Part shown: positions 10,718 to 19,544 of the stretch, one piece after another
Layout: each line of letters starts with the position of its first letter
Position numbering within the stretch: the stretch's first letter is position 1
NCBI RefSeq assembly: GCF_001885075.1
Contig: NZ_MODU01000004.1
Location: forward strand, 3,224,001-3,288,000
DNA length: 64,000 bases
Source: Alteromonas sp. V450
GTDB taxonomy: Bacteria; Pseudomonadota; Gammaproteobacteria; Enterobacterales; Alteromonadaceae
Reading direction: 5' to 3'
Position numbers and translations under genes: made by a program
The notes under the pieces: model-generated
What the model was told of the DNA's origin: nothing
Seen by the model: the letters and a program-made list of their open reading frames with translations, nothing else
The model's database searches: none

Positions 10718-11469
10718 AGTCAAAGGTAGTTTGGATAATAGGCGGAATCATCGCATTTTTAGTGTTCGCTATTGCATATATGCCAGCAGTCCATGTAATA
10801 AGCCGAATAGATTTACCCAAAAATGTCAGCATTAGCAGTGTAAGCGGCACGTTATTTAGTGGTAAAGCGCAGACCATTGTGGTGAACGGTCTCCCCATTA
10901 ATAACCTAAAGTGGACGTTGAGCCCTTTGCATATTCTAATTGGAAAAGTAAAGGTTGAGGTCCAAGCCGGTAATATACGAGATAAAAACGAGATAGCGTT
11001 TCAAGGGCCGCTTACAACGGGGTTACTTAATCAAGAGTATATTGACGCTGAAGATTTCACGCTTTATTTACCCGTAGACAGAGTACTGGCTCAAGTAAGG
11101 CTACCCTTACCTGTTAATGCGGGTGGGCGTTTTAAGCTGACACTTGATGAGCTTAGCGTTGGACCTACATGCCGCGTATTGTCAGGTAGGGGTGACTGGC
11201 TAAATGCGACCGTTGCAGGCACCCAAGGGCCCATCGACTTTGGTACATACTCAGCTGCGCTGCGCTGTCAAGGCGACGACTTTGGCATATCAGTAACAGA
11301 GCCAAATTTACTTGGCCTAACGATGGACGCTATTGTAGCGCCCACCATGAATAGATTTAAAGTAAACGGAAAATTTAAACCCGACAGCAGTTTGCCTCAG
11401 GAAGTACACCAAGCCTCTCGGTTGTTTGGAGCACCTGATGCCGAAGGTTATATCGCTATCAAACTTTAA
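10714..11469 (+). CDS. gspN: Type II secretion protein GspN
   Basis: 251 residues. GspN is an accessory component of some type II systems, including those of Vibrio and Shewanella; its exact role is not settled. An N-terminal membrane anchor or signal (about residues 5-25) is followed by a beta-rich periplasmic domain. Two cysteines (in GPTCRVLSG and ALRCQGDD) could form a disulfide. It overlaps gspM by four bases and ends the operon; no T-tailed hairpin follows immediately. Confidence 0.9.
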   Translation: MKSKVVWIIGGIIAFLVFAIAYMPAVHVISRIDLPKNVSISSVSGTLFSGKAQTIVVNGLPINNLKWTLSPLHILIGKVKVEVQAGNIRDKNEIAFQGPLTTGLLNQEYIDAEDFTLYLPVDRVLAQVRLPLPVNAGGRFKLTLDELSVGPTCRVLSGRGDWLNATVAGTQGPIDFGTYSAALRCQGDDFGISVTEPNLLGLTMDAIVAPTMNRFKVNGKFKPDSSLPQEVHQASRLFGAPDAEGYIAIKL

Positions 11470-11569
11470 CAACGCCGTGCGATATTTGCGTGCATTAACA
11501 ATATATTATATTTTGTCTAAAGCGTGTGCATACGCACATAACGGAAAACACTAAACAAGGGATTGTATT

Positions 11570-13003
11570 ATGAACAAACCTATTATTATTGGCGCAGGCG
11601 TTACGCTTGCAGCTTTGGGTATCACACCTTACTTTATCGGTAACGGTATCGAACAAAATGTTACCGATATTGTTACCGAACTAAACAAGCAGGCCGTTTA
11701 TTCAGCGAACATCAAGTCGTACCAAAAAGGATGGTTTTCAACCACCGCTGAAATAGAAATTGGTATTGATGTTAATGCTCTTGTTGCTGCTCAGCAAATG
11801 GGTAATTCCAATCTTTCTTCTGAAGATAACCCCAGCATAACAGCCACGCTTGTAGCTCATCACGGACCATTATATTTTGGTAATGGACAAGGCATTGGCA
11901 GAGCTCATTATACGGTTTCTATTAATGGCGACAAACTCAGAGAGTACGCGCAATGGGACGCGACCAAGCCCGCATATGTTAATGAGGGTGTAATAGGTCT
12001 ATTTGGCGGTATCAGTTACACCGATGAAATACCTGCTATGACGGCTACCGACGAAGAAAGCGGAATTAATTTCCTTTTCTCTGGTTATAAAGGCGAAGCC
12101 ACGACCCAAGGCGAAGAAGTTGTCTATAAGTCTACTGGAGAGTCGCTCAGCATTGGCGCGGATGAATTTTCTGTCAATATGAAATCGCTCTCTGTTGACA
12201 TGAGCTACGCTGGCGATCTCGTACGTGCTGTACAGGGAGAATTGTTCGATTCAAAAATGACAGCCTCTGTTGCATCAATTGAAGTGGCAGGCTTCGAGCC
12301 TGGTGCTAATGTCGCCATAGATAATTTAACGCTGGTCGCGAATACTGACATTAACAATGATGAGAAAACCGCCAACGTCTATGTAGAATATGCAATCGAA
12401 AAATTAGTTGGCCCAGAAATTGACGCAAGTGATATGACGTTAGGCGTTGCTATCAACAATTTAAGCACAGACTTTCTTAAGGCATACCAGGACTTCTCTA
12501 ACGAGTCATTAATGCTTCCTGCAGACGAAATGACTGCGAAGATGATGGCGTTTTTTGAGGACAATGCGCTTTCTCAACTTACTGCCGAACCTGAAATCAA
12601 TATCACAAAACTTTCTGCAACACTGCCAGAGGGCTCGTTCAATGCACACGCTAACACCAAATTAGTGGGCATTACTGCACTGCCGGAGACGATGGCAGAC
12701 ATAGGCTACTGGGTAACTCATTTACTTGCCGACGCGAAAGTCACTGCTGATAAGGCATTTGCAGAAAGTGTCACGTCTGGTTACATGGTAAGTCAAATTA
12801 TGGCAAGCCCTCAAGCGCAAGATATGACACAAGAGGAAGTGGAAGCAGCAGCTAAACAGCAAGTTCCAATGATGTTAGATGTGTTCACGCAACAAGGCTT
12901 TATTAAAGAAACCGAAGGCGGCTACGAAACAGTTGTAGAGCTTAAGGATGGTAAAGCGAACATAAATGGTACGCCAATTCCTCTGCCTTTCGCCCCGCAA
13001 TAA
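11570..13003 (+). CDS. DUF945 (YdgA-like) family protein
   Basis: 477 residues. It has an N-terminal membrane or signal segment (about residues 4-24) and the family pattern of a beta-rich periplasmic protein, including the KGWFS motif near residue 53 that marks DUF945/YdgA proteins. The molecular function of the family is not established. It is transcribed alone, 100 bases after gspN and ending in a clear terminator. AAGG lies about nine bases before the ATG. Confidence 0.8.
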   Translation: MNKPIIIGAGVTLAALGITPYFIGNGIEQNVTDIVTELNKQAVYSANIKSYQKGWFSTTAEIEIGIDVNALVAAQQMGNSNLSSEDNPSITATLVAHHGPLYFGNGQGIGRAHYTVSINGDKLREYAQWDATKPAYVNEGVIGLFGGISYTDEIPAMTATDEESGINFLFSGYKGEATTQGEEVVYKSTGESLSIGADEFSVNMKSLSVDMSYAGDLVRAVQGELFDSKMTASVASIEVAGFEPGANVAIDNLTLVANTDINNDEKTANVYVEYAIEKLVGPEIDASDMTLGVAINNLSTDFLKAYQDFSNESLMLPADEMTAKMMAFFEDNALSQLTAEPEINITKLSATLPEGSFNAHANTKLVGITALPETMADIGYWVTHLLADAKVTADKAFAESVTSGYMVSQIMASPQAQDMTQEEVEAAAKQQVPMMLDVFTQQGFIKETEGGYETVVELKDGKANINGTPIPLPFAPQ

Positions 13004-13015
13004 ATACTTATTTTT

Positions 13016-13045
13016 AAGCGCATTTAGTTTTTAAATGCGCTTTAT
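13016..13045 (+). terminator. Rho-independent terminator after the DUF945 gene
   Basis: An 11-bp perfect inverted repeat (AAGCGCATTTA / TAAATGCGCTT) with a five-base loop lies 12 bases after the stop codon, followed by a short T-rich run. Confidence 0.7.
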
Positions 13046-13118
13046 CTATTCCTCTTTTATTGCCTGAACCCAACTCAGCATAAGCGAGAAACAACCACAG
13101 TAAGTTAATATACCATTA

Positions 13119-14165
13119 TTAATCTACGCCATTTGACTGCAATGTTATCGTCATTAAATCTTTTGCCGCATAAACCCGACCCGGGGCGACTACCGCAATT
13201 GCCTCGGTAAGTGCCTGTAAGCCAGGCTCACTGCGCTTCATGATATGCGATATCAGCACACGTTTTGCGGCAGACGCTTTGGCTATAGCAATAAGCTGCT
13301 TGGGCGTCATATGAAGATTTTTAGCGACATCACCTGCATGATCGTCAATAGCATTATGCAATACCAGTAGATCCGCATTTTGAGCGAGTGTTGCAAGCGT
13401 GCCTGCCTTATCATTGGTGTCACCAGAAAAAACAACTACACAGCCGTTTACTGACACTTTCCACGCGAGTGCAGGTATGGGGCCATGCTTCACATTTACT
13501 GCTTGCACCGACAAATTATCTCTAATGGTGGCTTCAAATGGCGCATCTAGCGTTGCCTTACCCACCGTTTCTGTTTCAATAAAATAGTCTTCTCTGCCGG
13601 GCGTCATATACGAGGAAAGATAGCGGTAAGCTCCCTCATTCCCAATCAAAGCCTCAACATATTGCTGAGTCGAAGGCATAACGGTATTCCCAGCGGGCCC
13701 ATATATCGTGAGGTTTTTGTCTCTTTTTGTGAAGAAACTACCCTTAATAAAACTAGGCAAGTCAGCAGCGTGATCTGTGTGCAGATGAGATAACAATATT
13801 GCGTCTACAGAATCGAACGTTGCACCTGCGGCGCCAAATTGAGTGCTGCTTCCGCTTCCAACGTCTACCAGAAGGCGAGCTTCATCTTCTACATACACGA
13901 TGTATGATGAAGAGTGGCGTCCATCATCAAGCTCAGGGCCTCCTGAGCCCAACACCTGAACCGCAACACCATGACATTGCTCAGCGGTAGAGGAAATACT
14001 TTTTTCCCCAGAAGGGTGTTGCGCAAACGCCAAACCTGCAAAGCTACTCAGCCCTGTAAGCAATACCAGTAAACTTAAGGGGTTAATTGGTGAACAATAG
14101 CGACGACAAAAACGAGCGCATCGTGACATTGGGGCTATGGCGTGTTGGCCGGGTGTACTCATCAT
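13119..14165 (-). CDS. Exported metallo-beta-lactamase-fold hydrolase
   Basis: About 348 residues. The MBL-fold core has the metal motif HLHTDHAADLP and later conserved His/Asp positions (FSGDTND, ISHIMKRS), as in the RNase Z / arylsulfatase-like branch. A long positively charged N-terminus and a hydrophobic stretch ending AGLAFA-QH indicate export to the periplasm. I use the ATG at 14165, preceded by AAGGA with a seven-base spacer; an ATG at 14189 has no ribosome-binding site. The substrate is unknown. Export argues against a true tRNA 3' processing role. Confidence 0.8.
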   Translation of the reverse strand: MMSTPGQHAIAPMSRCARFCRRYCSPINPLSLLVLLTGLSSFAGLAFAQHPSGEKSISSTAEQCHGVAVQVLGSGGPELDDGRHSSSYIVYVEDEARLLVDVGSGSSTQFGAAGATFDSVDAILLSHLHTDHAADLPSFIKGSFFTKRDKNLTIYGPAGNTVMPSTQQYVEALIGNEGAYRYLSSYMTPGREDYFIETETVGKATLDAPFEATIRDNLSVQAVNVKHGPIPALAWKVSVNGCVVVFSGDTNDKAGTLATLAQNADLLVLHNAIDDHAGDVAKNLHMTPKQLIAIAKASAAKRVLISHIMKRSEPGLQALTEAIAVVAPGRVYAAKDLMTITLQSNGVD

Positions 14166-14297
14166 CACTTTATCCTTAGGTGTACTCATTGCGAACCGTT
14201 AACGTTGCATCATCTAATAAAAGACCCTTCAAAAGCCTTCTTTATTTCACACTTCATCTCATTAGGCGTAATGCCATAACCGCTTTTCCGTCACCTT

Positions 14298-14324
14298 CCA
14301 AAAAGGATGGTATAAACCATCCTT
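14298..14324 (-). terminator. Rho-independent terminator for the succinate semialdehyde dehydrogenase gene
   Basis: On the minus strand a nine-base-pair stem (AAGGATGGT / ACCATCCTT, four-base loop) is followed by a run of five T. It lies about 110 bases after the dehydrogenase stop codon. Confidence 0.65.
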
Positions 14325-14339
14325 CGGTGTTGAGAAACT

Positions 14340-14389
14340 TAGGTCTAATTTGTAAGCGGTAGGGCTTTCTGCCGCTTACAATTAACCTA
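14340..14389. repeat. Long imperfect hairpin downstream of the dehydrogenase gene
   Basis: The arms TAGGT-TAATT-GTAAGCGG and their complement pair over 18 bp with two single-base bulges and a 12-base loop. There is no T-tract. On the minus strand it comes just before the T-tailed terminator, so the dehydrogenase mRNA probably ends with two tandem hairpins. Confidence 0.55.
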
Positions 14390-14431
14390 GCTTGACCAAA
14401 ATGCGCGTAGCTTCAAGCATGAAACCATTCG

Positions 14432-15820
14432 CTACTCTGACGCACTTTCAGCCACCATAATTGTTTTAATATTAACAAATTCACGCATGCCGTAGCCGCC
14501 GTGTTCTCTGCCATAGCCACTGTCTTTCACACCGCCAAACGGCAAATTGGGCTGCGCAAGCGAATATCCGTTAATATTCACCATACCCGTGTCAAATTCG
14601 TCTTTAGCCAGAGTAATCGCTTTATCGGTATCGCTACTAAAAATACCGCCTCCTAGGCCATAACGTGAGTCATTCGCTACTTCCATCGCTTGTTTGTCAT
14701 CTCTTACACGAATTAATGACGCAACGGGCCCAAACAACTCGTCATCGTAAGCGGGCATGCCCGGAGCCACATCCTCTAAAACAGTGATAGGATAAAAATA
14801 ACCCTCAGAGTCTGGCACTTCACCACCTAAAGAAAGCGCAGCGCCTTTCTCTACCGACGTTTTAACTTGCTCGTGTAATTCGTCGCGTAAATCTTCTCGC
14901 GCCATTGGTCCAAGGTCTGTGTTTTCGTCAGTGGGATCACCAACTTTCAGTTTTTTACACTGCGCAATAAATTTGTCTCTAAACTCTTCGTAAACGCTGT
15001 CTACGATAACGAAACGTTTGGCTGCCACACACGTTTCACCATTATTTATAACCCGCCCTTGAATACACATTTCCACAGCGTGATCGATATCGGCATCGGC
15101 TAGCACTAGAAAGGCATCGTTACTGCCAAGCTCCATAACCGTTTTTTTCGATAAGCTTGCCGCTTCTTTTGCAACTTGTTTACCCACCTCATCACTGCCG
15201 GTAAATGTCACACCGCGAACGTATTTGTGTTTAATAAGATCGCTTGCTGTACTGCCGCCAATCAGCAGTGATTGATATACATTTTTTGGGAAACCGGCGT
15301 CTTCGTACAATTGCTGTATAGCCATCGCCATACCAAACACATTCTTAGCGTGTTTGAGTACAGTTGTATTACCTGCCATGATATTTGATGCACTGTAACG
15401 GATCACTTGATAAAGGGGGAAGTTCCATGGCTGAATGCCCAAAATGACACCAATGGGTTGATAGGTGATAATGGCACGACCACCTTCGAAAATCCTGTGT
15501 TCATCTTCGAGTATATCTGCCCCATGCTCAGCAGTATATCGACAAATCTCAGCACATAACTGTACTTCCTGTTTGCCTTGAGCAGTCACTTTACCCATTT
15601 CTCTTGTCATCAAACTTGCTAGGTCGTCAATACGCTCTTCCATTAAATCAGCAAGGTTGTTAAATAAATCTGCTCGTGTTTCAAAAGAGGTTCTTCGCCA
15701 GTTCAAATACGCTTCTTGTGAGCGTGTCACGGCTTGCTCGGCATCATCAGCCGACATTAAATGATAGTGATCGATTTTTTCACCCGTAGCAGGGTTATAA
15801 GTGTTAATTGTTTCGCTCAT
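14432..15820 (-). CDS. sad: Succinate semialdehyde dehydrogenase, NAD-type (Sad/YneI-like)
   Basis: 462 residues, the same length as E. coli Sad. It oxidises succinate semialdehyde to succinate, using NAD(P)+. The aldehyde dehydrogenase fold is complete: the oxyanion Asn in PWNFP (about N133), the general base in VMELGSND (about E230), and the catalytic Cys in NNGETC (about C264). The C-terminal motif GGVKDSGYGRE is also typical. I use the ATG at 15820, with AAGGAG seven bases upstream; the GTG two codons earlier is only one base from it. No gabT or gabP is nearby, so the physiological aldehyde could differ. The gene is monocistronic. Confidence 0.87.
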   Translation of the reverse strand: MSETINTYNPATGEKIDHYHLMSADDAEQAVTRSQEAYLNWRRTSFETRADLFNNLADLMEERIDDLASLMTREMGKVTAQGKQEVQLCAEICRYTAEHGADILEDEHRIFEGGRAIITYQPIGVILGIQPWNFPLYQVIRYSASNIMAGNTTVLKHAKNVFGMAMAIQQLYEDAGFPKNVYQSLLIGGSTASDLIKHKYVRGVTFTGSDEVGKQVAKEAASLSKKTVMELGSNDAFLVLADADIDHAVEMCIQGRVINNGETCVAAKRFVIVDSVYEEFRDKFIAQCKKLKVGDPTDENTDLGPMAREDLRDELHEQVKTSVEKGAALSLGGEVPDSEGYFYPITVLEDVAPGMPAYDDELFGPVASLIRVRDDKQAMEVANDSRYGLGGGIFSSDTDKAITLAKDEFDTGMVNINGYSLAQPNLPFGGVKDSGYGREHGGYGMREFVNIKTIMVAESASE

Positions 15821-16004
15821 TTTCACACTCCTTATTCCATTTGGTTCAACAAGGGTGCAACTTAAAAGCCAAACAAAACAAGTCGTTTAAAAACAATGGC
15901 TTAATTAAATTATTTAAAAAGTAAACTACGGCGAGGGCGATTTTGATCAGAAAAGATTACTTAACTTGGTAAAGATTGCAAAGCAGTATTCACTTAACGT
16001 AAAG

Positions 16005-16032
16005 CGCCCGTTAACAACGGGCGGATTTTTAT
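16005..16032 (+). terminator. Strong plus-strand terminator with no plus-strand gene before it
   Basis: An eight-base-pair stem (CGCCCGTT / AACGGGCG, three-base loop) is followed by GATTTTTATTT on the plus strand. On the minus strand the same stem has only a weak tail (CTTTACG), and yjjX ends right beside it. The good T-tract points to plus-strand transcription, yet no plus-strand gene lies upstream within 2.8 kb. It could still serve yjjX in reverse. Confidence 0.6.
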
Positions 16033-16578
16033 TTAATCTGTGTATAAATCAGGGAAATGAAATTTTGCCATAGCCAGTGTTAAAGCAACTTCATACACAC
16101 TCTGCCTAGTAGCATGATTAAGGGTTAGTAACCCAATTGCTCCACCTTTTTGCTTTACATTTACGGTATCGAAAAGGCGGTCCATCACTCTTCCGAGCTC
16201 CTCACCTCGCTGAAGCGCTTGAAACACACTGACAGGTAAAGGCAAGCTTGCGCTGCGACTTACCGACCAATGTCCTTCATGATAAATTGCCACAAAAGCG
16301 AATGTGGCAGGGCCGTCTTCGAAAACGTCTACACCGCCTTCAATGGCGACGTACCACGCATCACTTAAACCACCTTGGTGCTGCGCTAGCATAGCTTTAA
16401 TGCGATTTATTGCACCTAAACGCGTTTCTTCTTCCGTCATCGGCTGGTCGGCCACGCCACTTGGTACTTCAATTCCCTGCGCGTCGAAATCATGTTCAAG
16501 CGTGTCGGACAGTGCATTTTGCGCAGCATTTACTTTTACCGGGTTTGTAGAGCCTACAAAAATAGTGTCAGAGAGCAT
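16033..16578 (-). CDS. yjjX: Inosine/xanthosine triphosphatase (YjjX)
   Basis: 181 residues. It hydrolyses the non-canonical nucleotides ITP and XTP to their diphosphates, keeping damaged purines out of nucleic acids. The family opening FVGSTNPVKVNAA and the central ALSDAWYVAIEGGVD-like segment match YjjX/NTPase proteins. It begins three bases after the stop of the upstream nucleotidase gene, so the two are co-transcribed. Confidence 0.92.
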   Translation of the reverse strand: MLSDTIFVGSTNPVKVNAAQNALSDTLEHDFDAQGIEVPSGVADQPMTEEETRLGAINRIKAMLAQHQGGLSDAWYVAIEGGVDVFEDGPATFAFVAIYHEGHWSVSRSASLPLPVSVFQALQRGEELGRVMDRLFDTVNVKQKGGAIGLLTLNHATRQSVYEVALTLAMAKFHFPDLYTD

Positions 16579-16581
16579 CGG

Positions 16582-17289
16582 TCAACCCGCTCCGTTTTGT
16601 TGATGAGGGTGAGATAAAATGTCGGCTATCATTAGGCGGTAATCGCGAACGGCAGGAAATTCCGTAATATTGCGATTGGGCAATTGACTGTCTGGATTGT
16701 CCACTGCTAGTAAATGCTTAATTCCAAACGTCTGAGCCGCCGTGAGTATAGGTAGAGAATCATCAACAAAAAGGGTTCGGTTATTTTCAAACTTAACGCT
16801 TTCTTGTAATCGTTTCCACAACAGTTGCGACTCTTTAGTCACGCCAAATTCATGAGTAGAAATTAAGTGATCGATGTGCGCGTCCAGCTGTGTGTACTCC
16901 AGTTTCAACGCAAGGCTATTAGGGTGCGCGTTAGTCACCAGCACAACCTGCCTGCCAGATTCATGGAGTGCTTTCAAAAAGGGAATGGTGTCATCACGAA
17001 GCTTTAATAAATGCGCTAGCTCTCGCTTAAGCGGCATAAACTCCGTTTCTAAATCCAATGATAGTGACTCCGCCCAGTAGTCTAAACAATACCACTGTAG
17101 TTGACCAAAAACAGCGTCGTAACGCTTCGTCATTTCAGCGCGACTTTGCGCCTCACTGATACCACGGATTTGCGCAAGACGTTTTGGTAAATGGGTCAAC
17201 CAGAATTGATTGTCGTAATGCAAGTCTAAAAGGGTGCCGTCCATATCAAGCAGCACGGTTTCGATTTCATTCCAAGGCAGAAAGGGCAA
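16582..17289 (-). CDS. yrfG: GMP/IMP nucleotidase (HAD family, YrfG)
   Basis: About 235 residues. It is a HAD-superfamily 5'-nucleotidase acting on purine monophosphates in the cytoplasm. HAD motif I is VLLDMDGTLLDL, motif II VLVTNAH, and motif IV FVDDSLPIL. There is no ATG between the start of the open frame and motif I. The TTG at 17289 is preceded by AAGGAA with a six-base spacer and gives the family length, so I take it as the start; reading further upstream would run into the divergent nudE gene. It pairs with yjjX in a nucleotide-sanitation operon. Confidence 0.86.
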   Translation of the reverse strand: MPFLPWNEIETVLLDMDGTLLDLHYDNQFWLTHLPKRLAQIRGISEAQSRAEMTKRYDAVFGQLQWYCLDYWAESLSLDLETEFMPLKRELAHLLKLRDDTIPFLKALHESGRQVVLVTNAHPNSLALKLEYTQLDAHIDHLISTHEFGVTKESQLLWKRLQESVKFENNRTLFVDDSLPILTAAQTFGIKHLLAVDNPDSQLPNRNITEFPAVRDYRLMIADILSHPHQQNGAG

Positions 17290-17357
17290 GCGATTTTCCT
17301 TATAATGAAGTAAGCTAGATTCTGTGAACGTATGATAACAAAGTTGTAGCAATAGAC

Positions 17358-17921
17358 ATGTCGAAAATTGATCCGAACAAAAAACTGCCGCACATCCATT
17401 CTCGTGAAATTGTCGCACAGAGCAAACTCTTTAGGGTAGAACGCCTTGACCTTGAGTTTTCTAACGGCGAGACCCGAGAGTTCGAGCGTATGGCGGGGGG
17501 AAGTCGCGGGGCAGTGATGATTGTGCCCATGCTTGACGACGATACGCTTATATTAATCCGAGAATATGCTGCTGGCACACACTCATATCAATTAGGATTT
17601 CCAAAAGGGCTTATCGACCCGGGAGAAACCGCACTAGAGGCTGCCAACCGCGAGTTGCAGGAAGAAGCAGGTTTTGCCGCTAACGATTTAGTAGAACTGC
17701 ACAAAGTCAGTATGGCGCCTACGTTCTTCAACGCTAATATGACGATTGTTATTGCTAAAAATTTGTATCCGCAATGTTTAGAAGGTGATGAGCCCGAACC
17801 GCTAGAGGTTATCCACTGGCCTTTATCGGAAGCTGATGCTTTACTTGCACGAGAAGACTTTGTTGAAGCCCGCTGTATTGCGGCACTGTTTTTAGCCCAA
17901 AAGTGGCTTAAGGAACAATAA
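17358..17921 (+). CDS. nudE: ADP compounds hydrolase NudE (Nudix)
   Basis: 187 residues. It hydrolyses ADP-ribose, NADH and Ap3A-type dinucleotides. The full Nudix box (GLIDPGETALEAANRELQEE, then AGF) lies at about residues 83-105. The N-terminal beta region and overall length match NudE. It is divergent from yrfG with about 70 bases between starts and is followed after three bases by cysQ. Confidence 0.92.
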   Translation: MSKIDPNKKLPHIHSREIVAQSKLFRVERLDLEFSNGETREFERMAGGSRGAVMIVPMLDDDTLILIREYAAGTHSYQLGFPKGLIDPGETALEAANRELQEEAGFAANDLVELHKVSMAPTFFNANMTIVIAKNLYPQCLEGDEPEPLEVIHWPLSEADALLAREDFVEARCIAALFLAQKWLKEQ

Positions 17922-17924
17922 ACT

Positions 17925-18770
17925 ATGCCCGATGACGCCCATGCTAATTTATTAGAACTTGCAAAAGCGATTGCTGTAGAAGCAGGAGAAGCTGTACTTA
18001 ACGTATATGATAAAGGTGAGTTTGAAGCTTATCAAAAAGATGATGAGTCGCCTGTCACCAGTGCAGACTACCTGGCAAACGATATTATAAATAAGCGACT
18101 AAAAGCGGCGACACCGGATATTCCTATTCTCTCTGAAGAAAATAAGCATGCAAGTTTAGAAGAGCGTCAGCATTGGGAGCGCTATTGGCTTATTGACCCA
18201 ATAGACGGAACACAAGAGTTTATTGCCCGAAGTGGCGATTTCGCAGTAAATATAGCGCTTATCGAAAATAATCAACCGACCATCGGCGTTATTTTTTGGC
18301 CACCAGGACAATCACTTTATTTTGCGCAAAAAGGTAAGGGTGCCTACAAATCATCTCCAGATGGCGAGCAAAGAATACGTGTACGAAAACTGGATGACCC
18401 CTCTGAAAGTGTCGTAATGATTGCGATAAGTCGCCGTCAGTCACGTGAAAAAGTGCTAAGTAGAATGTGTGCAAAACGCATTTATCAAACGCTGCCGCTA
18501 GGCAGTTGTTCTTTGAAGGCTTGTTTTATCGCTGAAGGGAAAGCGGATGTATTTATGCGTATAGGCGTCACTGGAGAATGGGATACTGGGGCGTCCCAGT
18601 GTATTGTTTCTGAGGCGGGGGGAAGTATAGCAGCGGCAAATTTTGAACCGCTGACTTATAATCAACGCCATTCGTTAGAGAACCCAGATTTTGTGGTAAT
18701 GGGCGATCAAAGAGTGCCATGGCAAGACGTTGTCCAGTATGATGACTTTGTAAACCTGCACCGCGACTAA
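17925..18770 (+). CDS. cysQ: 3'(2'),5'-bisphosphate nucleotidase CysQ
   Basis: 281 residues. It is a magnesium-dependent phosphatase that converts 3'-phosphoadenosine 5'-phosphate to AMP, relieving inhibition from sulfate assimilation. Signature motifs of the lithium-sensitive inositol monophosphatase superfamily are present: LSEEN, LIDPIDGTQEFI and GEWDTGASQCIV. It starts three bases after nudE. The nudE-cysQ pair is a common gammaproteobacterial neighbourhood. Confidence 0.93.
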   Translation: MPDDAHANLLELAKAIAVEAGEAVLNVYDKGEFEAYQKDDESPVTSADYLANDIINKRLKAATPDIPILSEENKHASLEERQHWERYWLIDPIDGTQEFIARSGDFAVNIALIENNQPTIGVIFWPPGQSLYFAQKGKGAYKSSPDGEQRIRVRKLDDPSESVVMIAISRRQSREKVLSRMCAKRIYQTLPLGSCSLKACFIAEGKADVFMRIGVTGEWDTGASQCIVSEAGGSIAAANFEPLTYNQRHSLENPDFVVMGDQRVPWQDVVQYDDFVNLHRD

Positions 18771-18895
18771 GTCGTATTACATTTGTCGCTGCAAATCAGG
18801 CACTTTGGGGTTCTAACGTATAACGCGCTACCGCGTTGATTACCAATGCCCGTTGCTCTGCCAGCAGTATACCAACTATTTATAGGAGTAGATCT

Positions 18896-19480
18896 ATGAT
18901 GGCGAACCGCACTCGCGCATTATCAGCAGCCTTGATGGCAACTGCAATTGCATTACCTGCATCTGCAGATTGGCGCCTTGATGAAGCCTCTAGCGCGCTA
19001 CATTTTCTATCAACCAAGAATGCTCAAGTTACCGAAGTACATAGTTTCGATAGTTTCACTGGAAATTTAAGTGATGATGGCAAGCTTCGTGTTGCGGTCG
19101 ATTTAGCGTCAGTGAATACAGCAATAGACATTCGTAATAAGCGAATGCAGGAGATGCTGTTTAATATTAAAACGTTTTCAGAAGCAACATTCGAAGCGTC
19201 GCTTCCCAAGACAATGCAAAACCTTAAAAAAGGACAAGTTGTCAGTGGAAAAGTTGACGGTATTCTTACACTTCATGGTAAAGCCGTACCCACCTCATTT
19301 TCTGTAACGGCAAGTGCGGTTGATGACGAGCGATTAACTGTTTCAACAACGGCTCCTACTCTCATTAAAGCAGAGTCTTTTGGGTTAGCAGAAGGGGTTG
19401 CTGCACTGCAAAAAATAGCAGGCCTTAACAGTATTACTACCACCGTACCAGTAACATTCTCTGTAACGTTTAAACAGTAA
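18896..19480 (+). CDS. YceI family periplasmic protein
   Basis: About 194 residues. It has a cleavable signal peptide (ending PASA-DW) followed by the YceI/lipocalin-like beta-barrel, which in characterised members binds a polyisoprenoid lipid. The ATG at 18896 has AGGAG seven bases upstream; a longer frame from 18836 lacks one and would hide the signal peptide. The gene is monocistronic with its own terminator. The ligand here is unknown. Confidence 0.87.
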   Translation: MMANRTRALSAALMATAIALPASADWRLDEASSALHFLSTKNAQVTEVHSFDSFTGNLSDDGKLRVAVDLASVNTAIDIRNKRMQEMLFNIKTFSEATFEASLPKTMQNLKKGQVVSGKVDGILTLHGKAVPTSFSVTASAVDDERLTVSTTAPTLIKAESFGLAEGVAALQKIAGLNSITTTVPVTFSVTFKQ

Positions 19481-19492
19481 GAAACACAGAAA

Positions 19493-19525
19493 GCCGCATC
19501 TTGAGAGCATAGATGCGGCGTTTTT
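19493..19525 (+). terminator. Rho-independent terminator after the YceI gene
   Basis: A nine-base-pair perfect stem (GCCGCATCT / AGATGCGGC) with a nine-base loop is followed by GTTTTT, 13 bases after the stop codon. Confidence 0.85.
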
Positions 19526-19544
19526 ACATGCGCTACAGTGCGGT

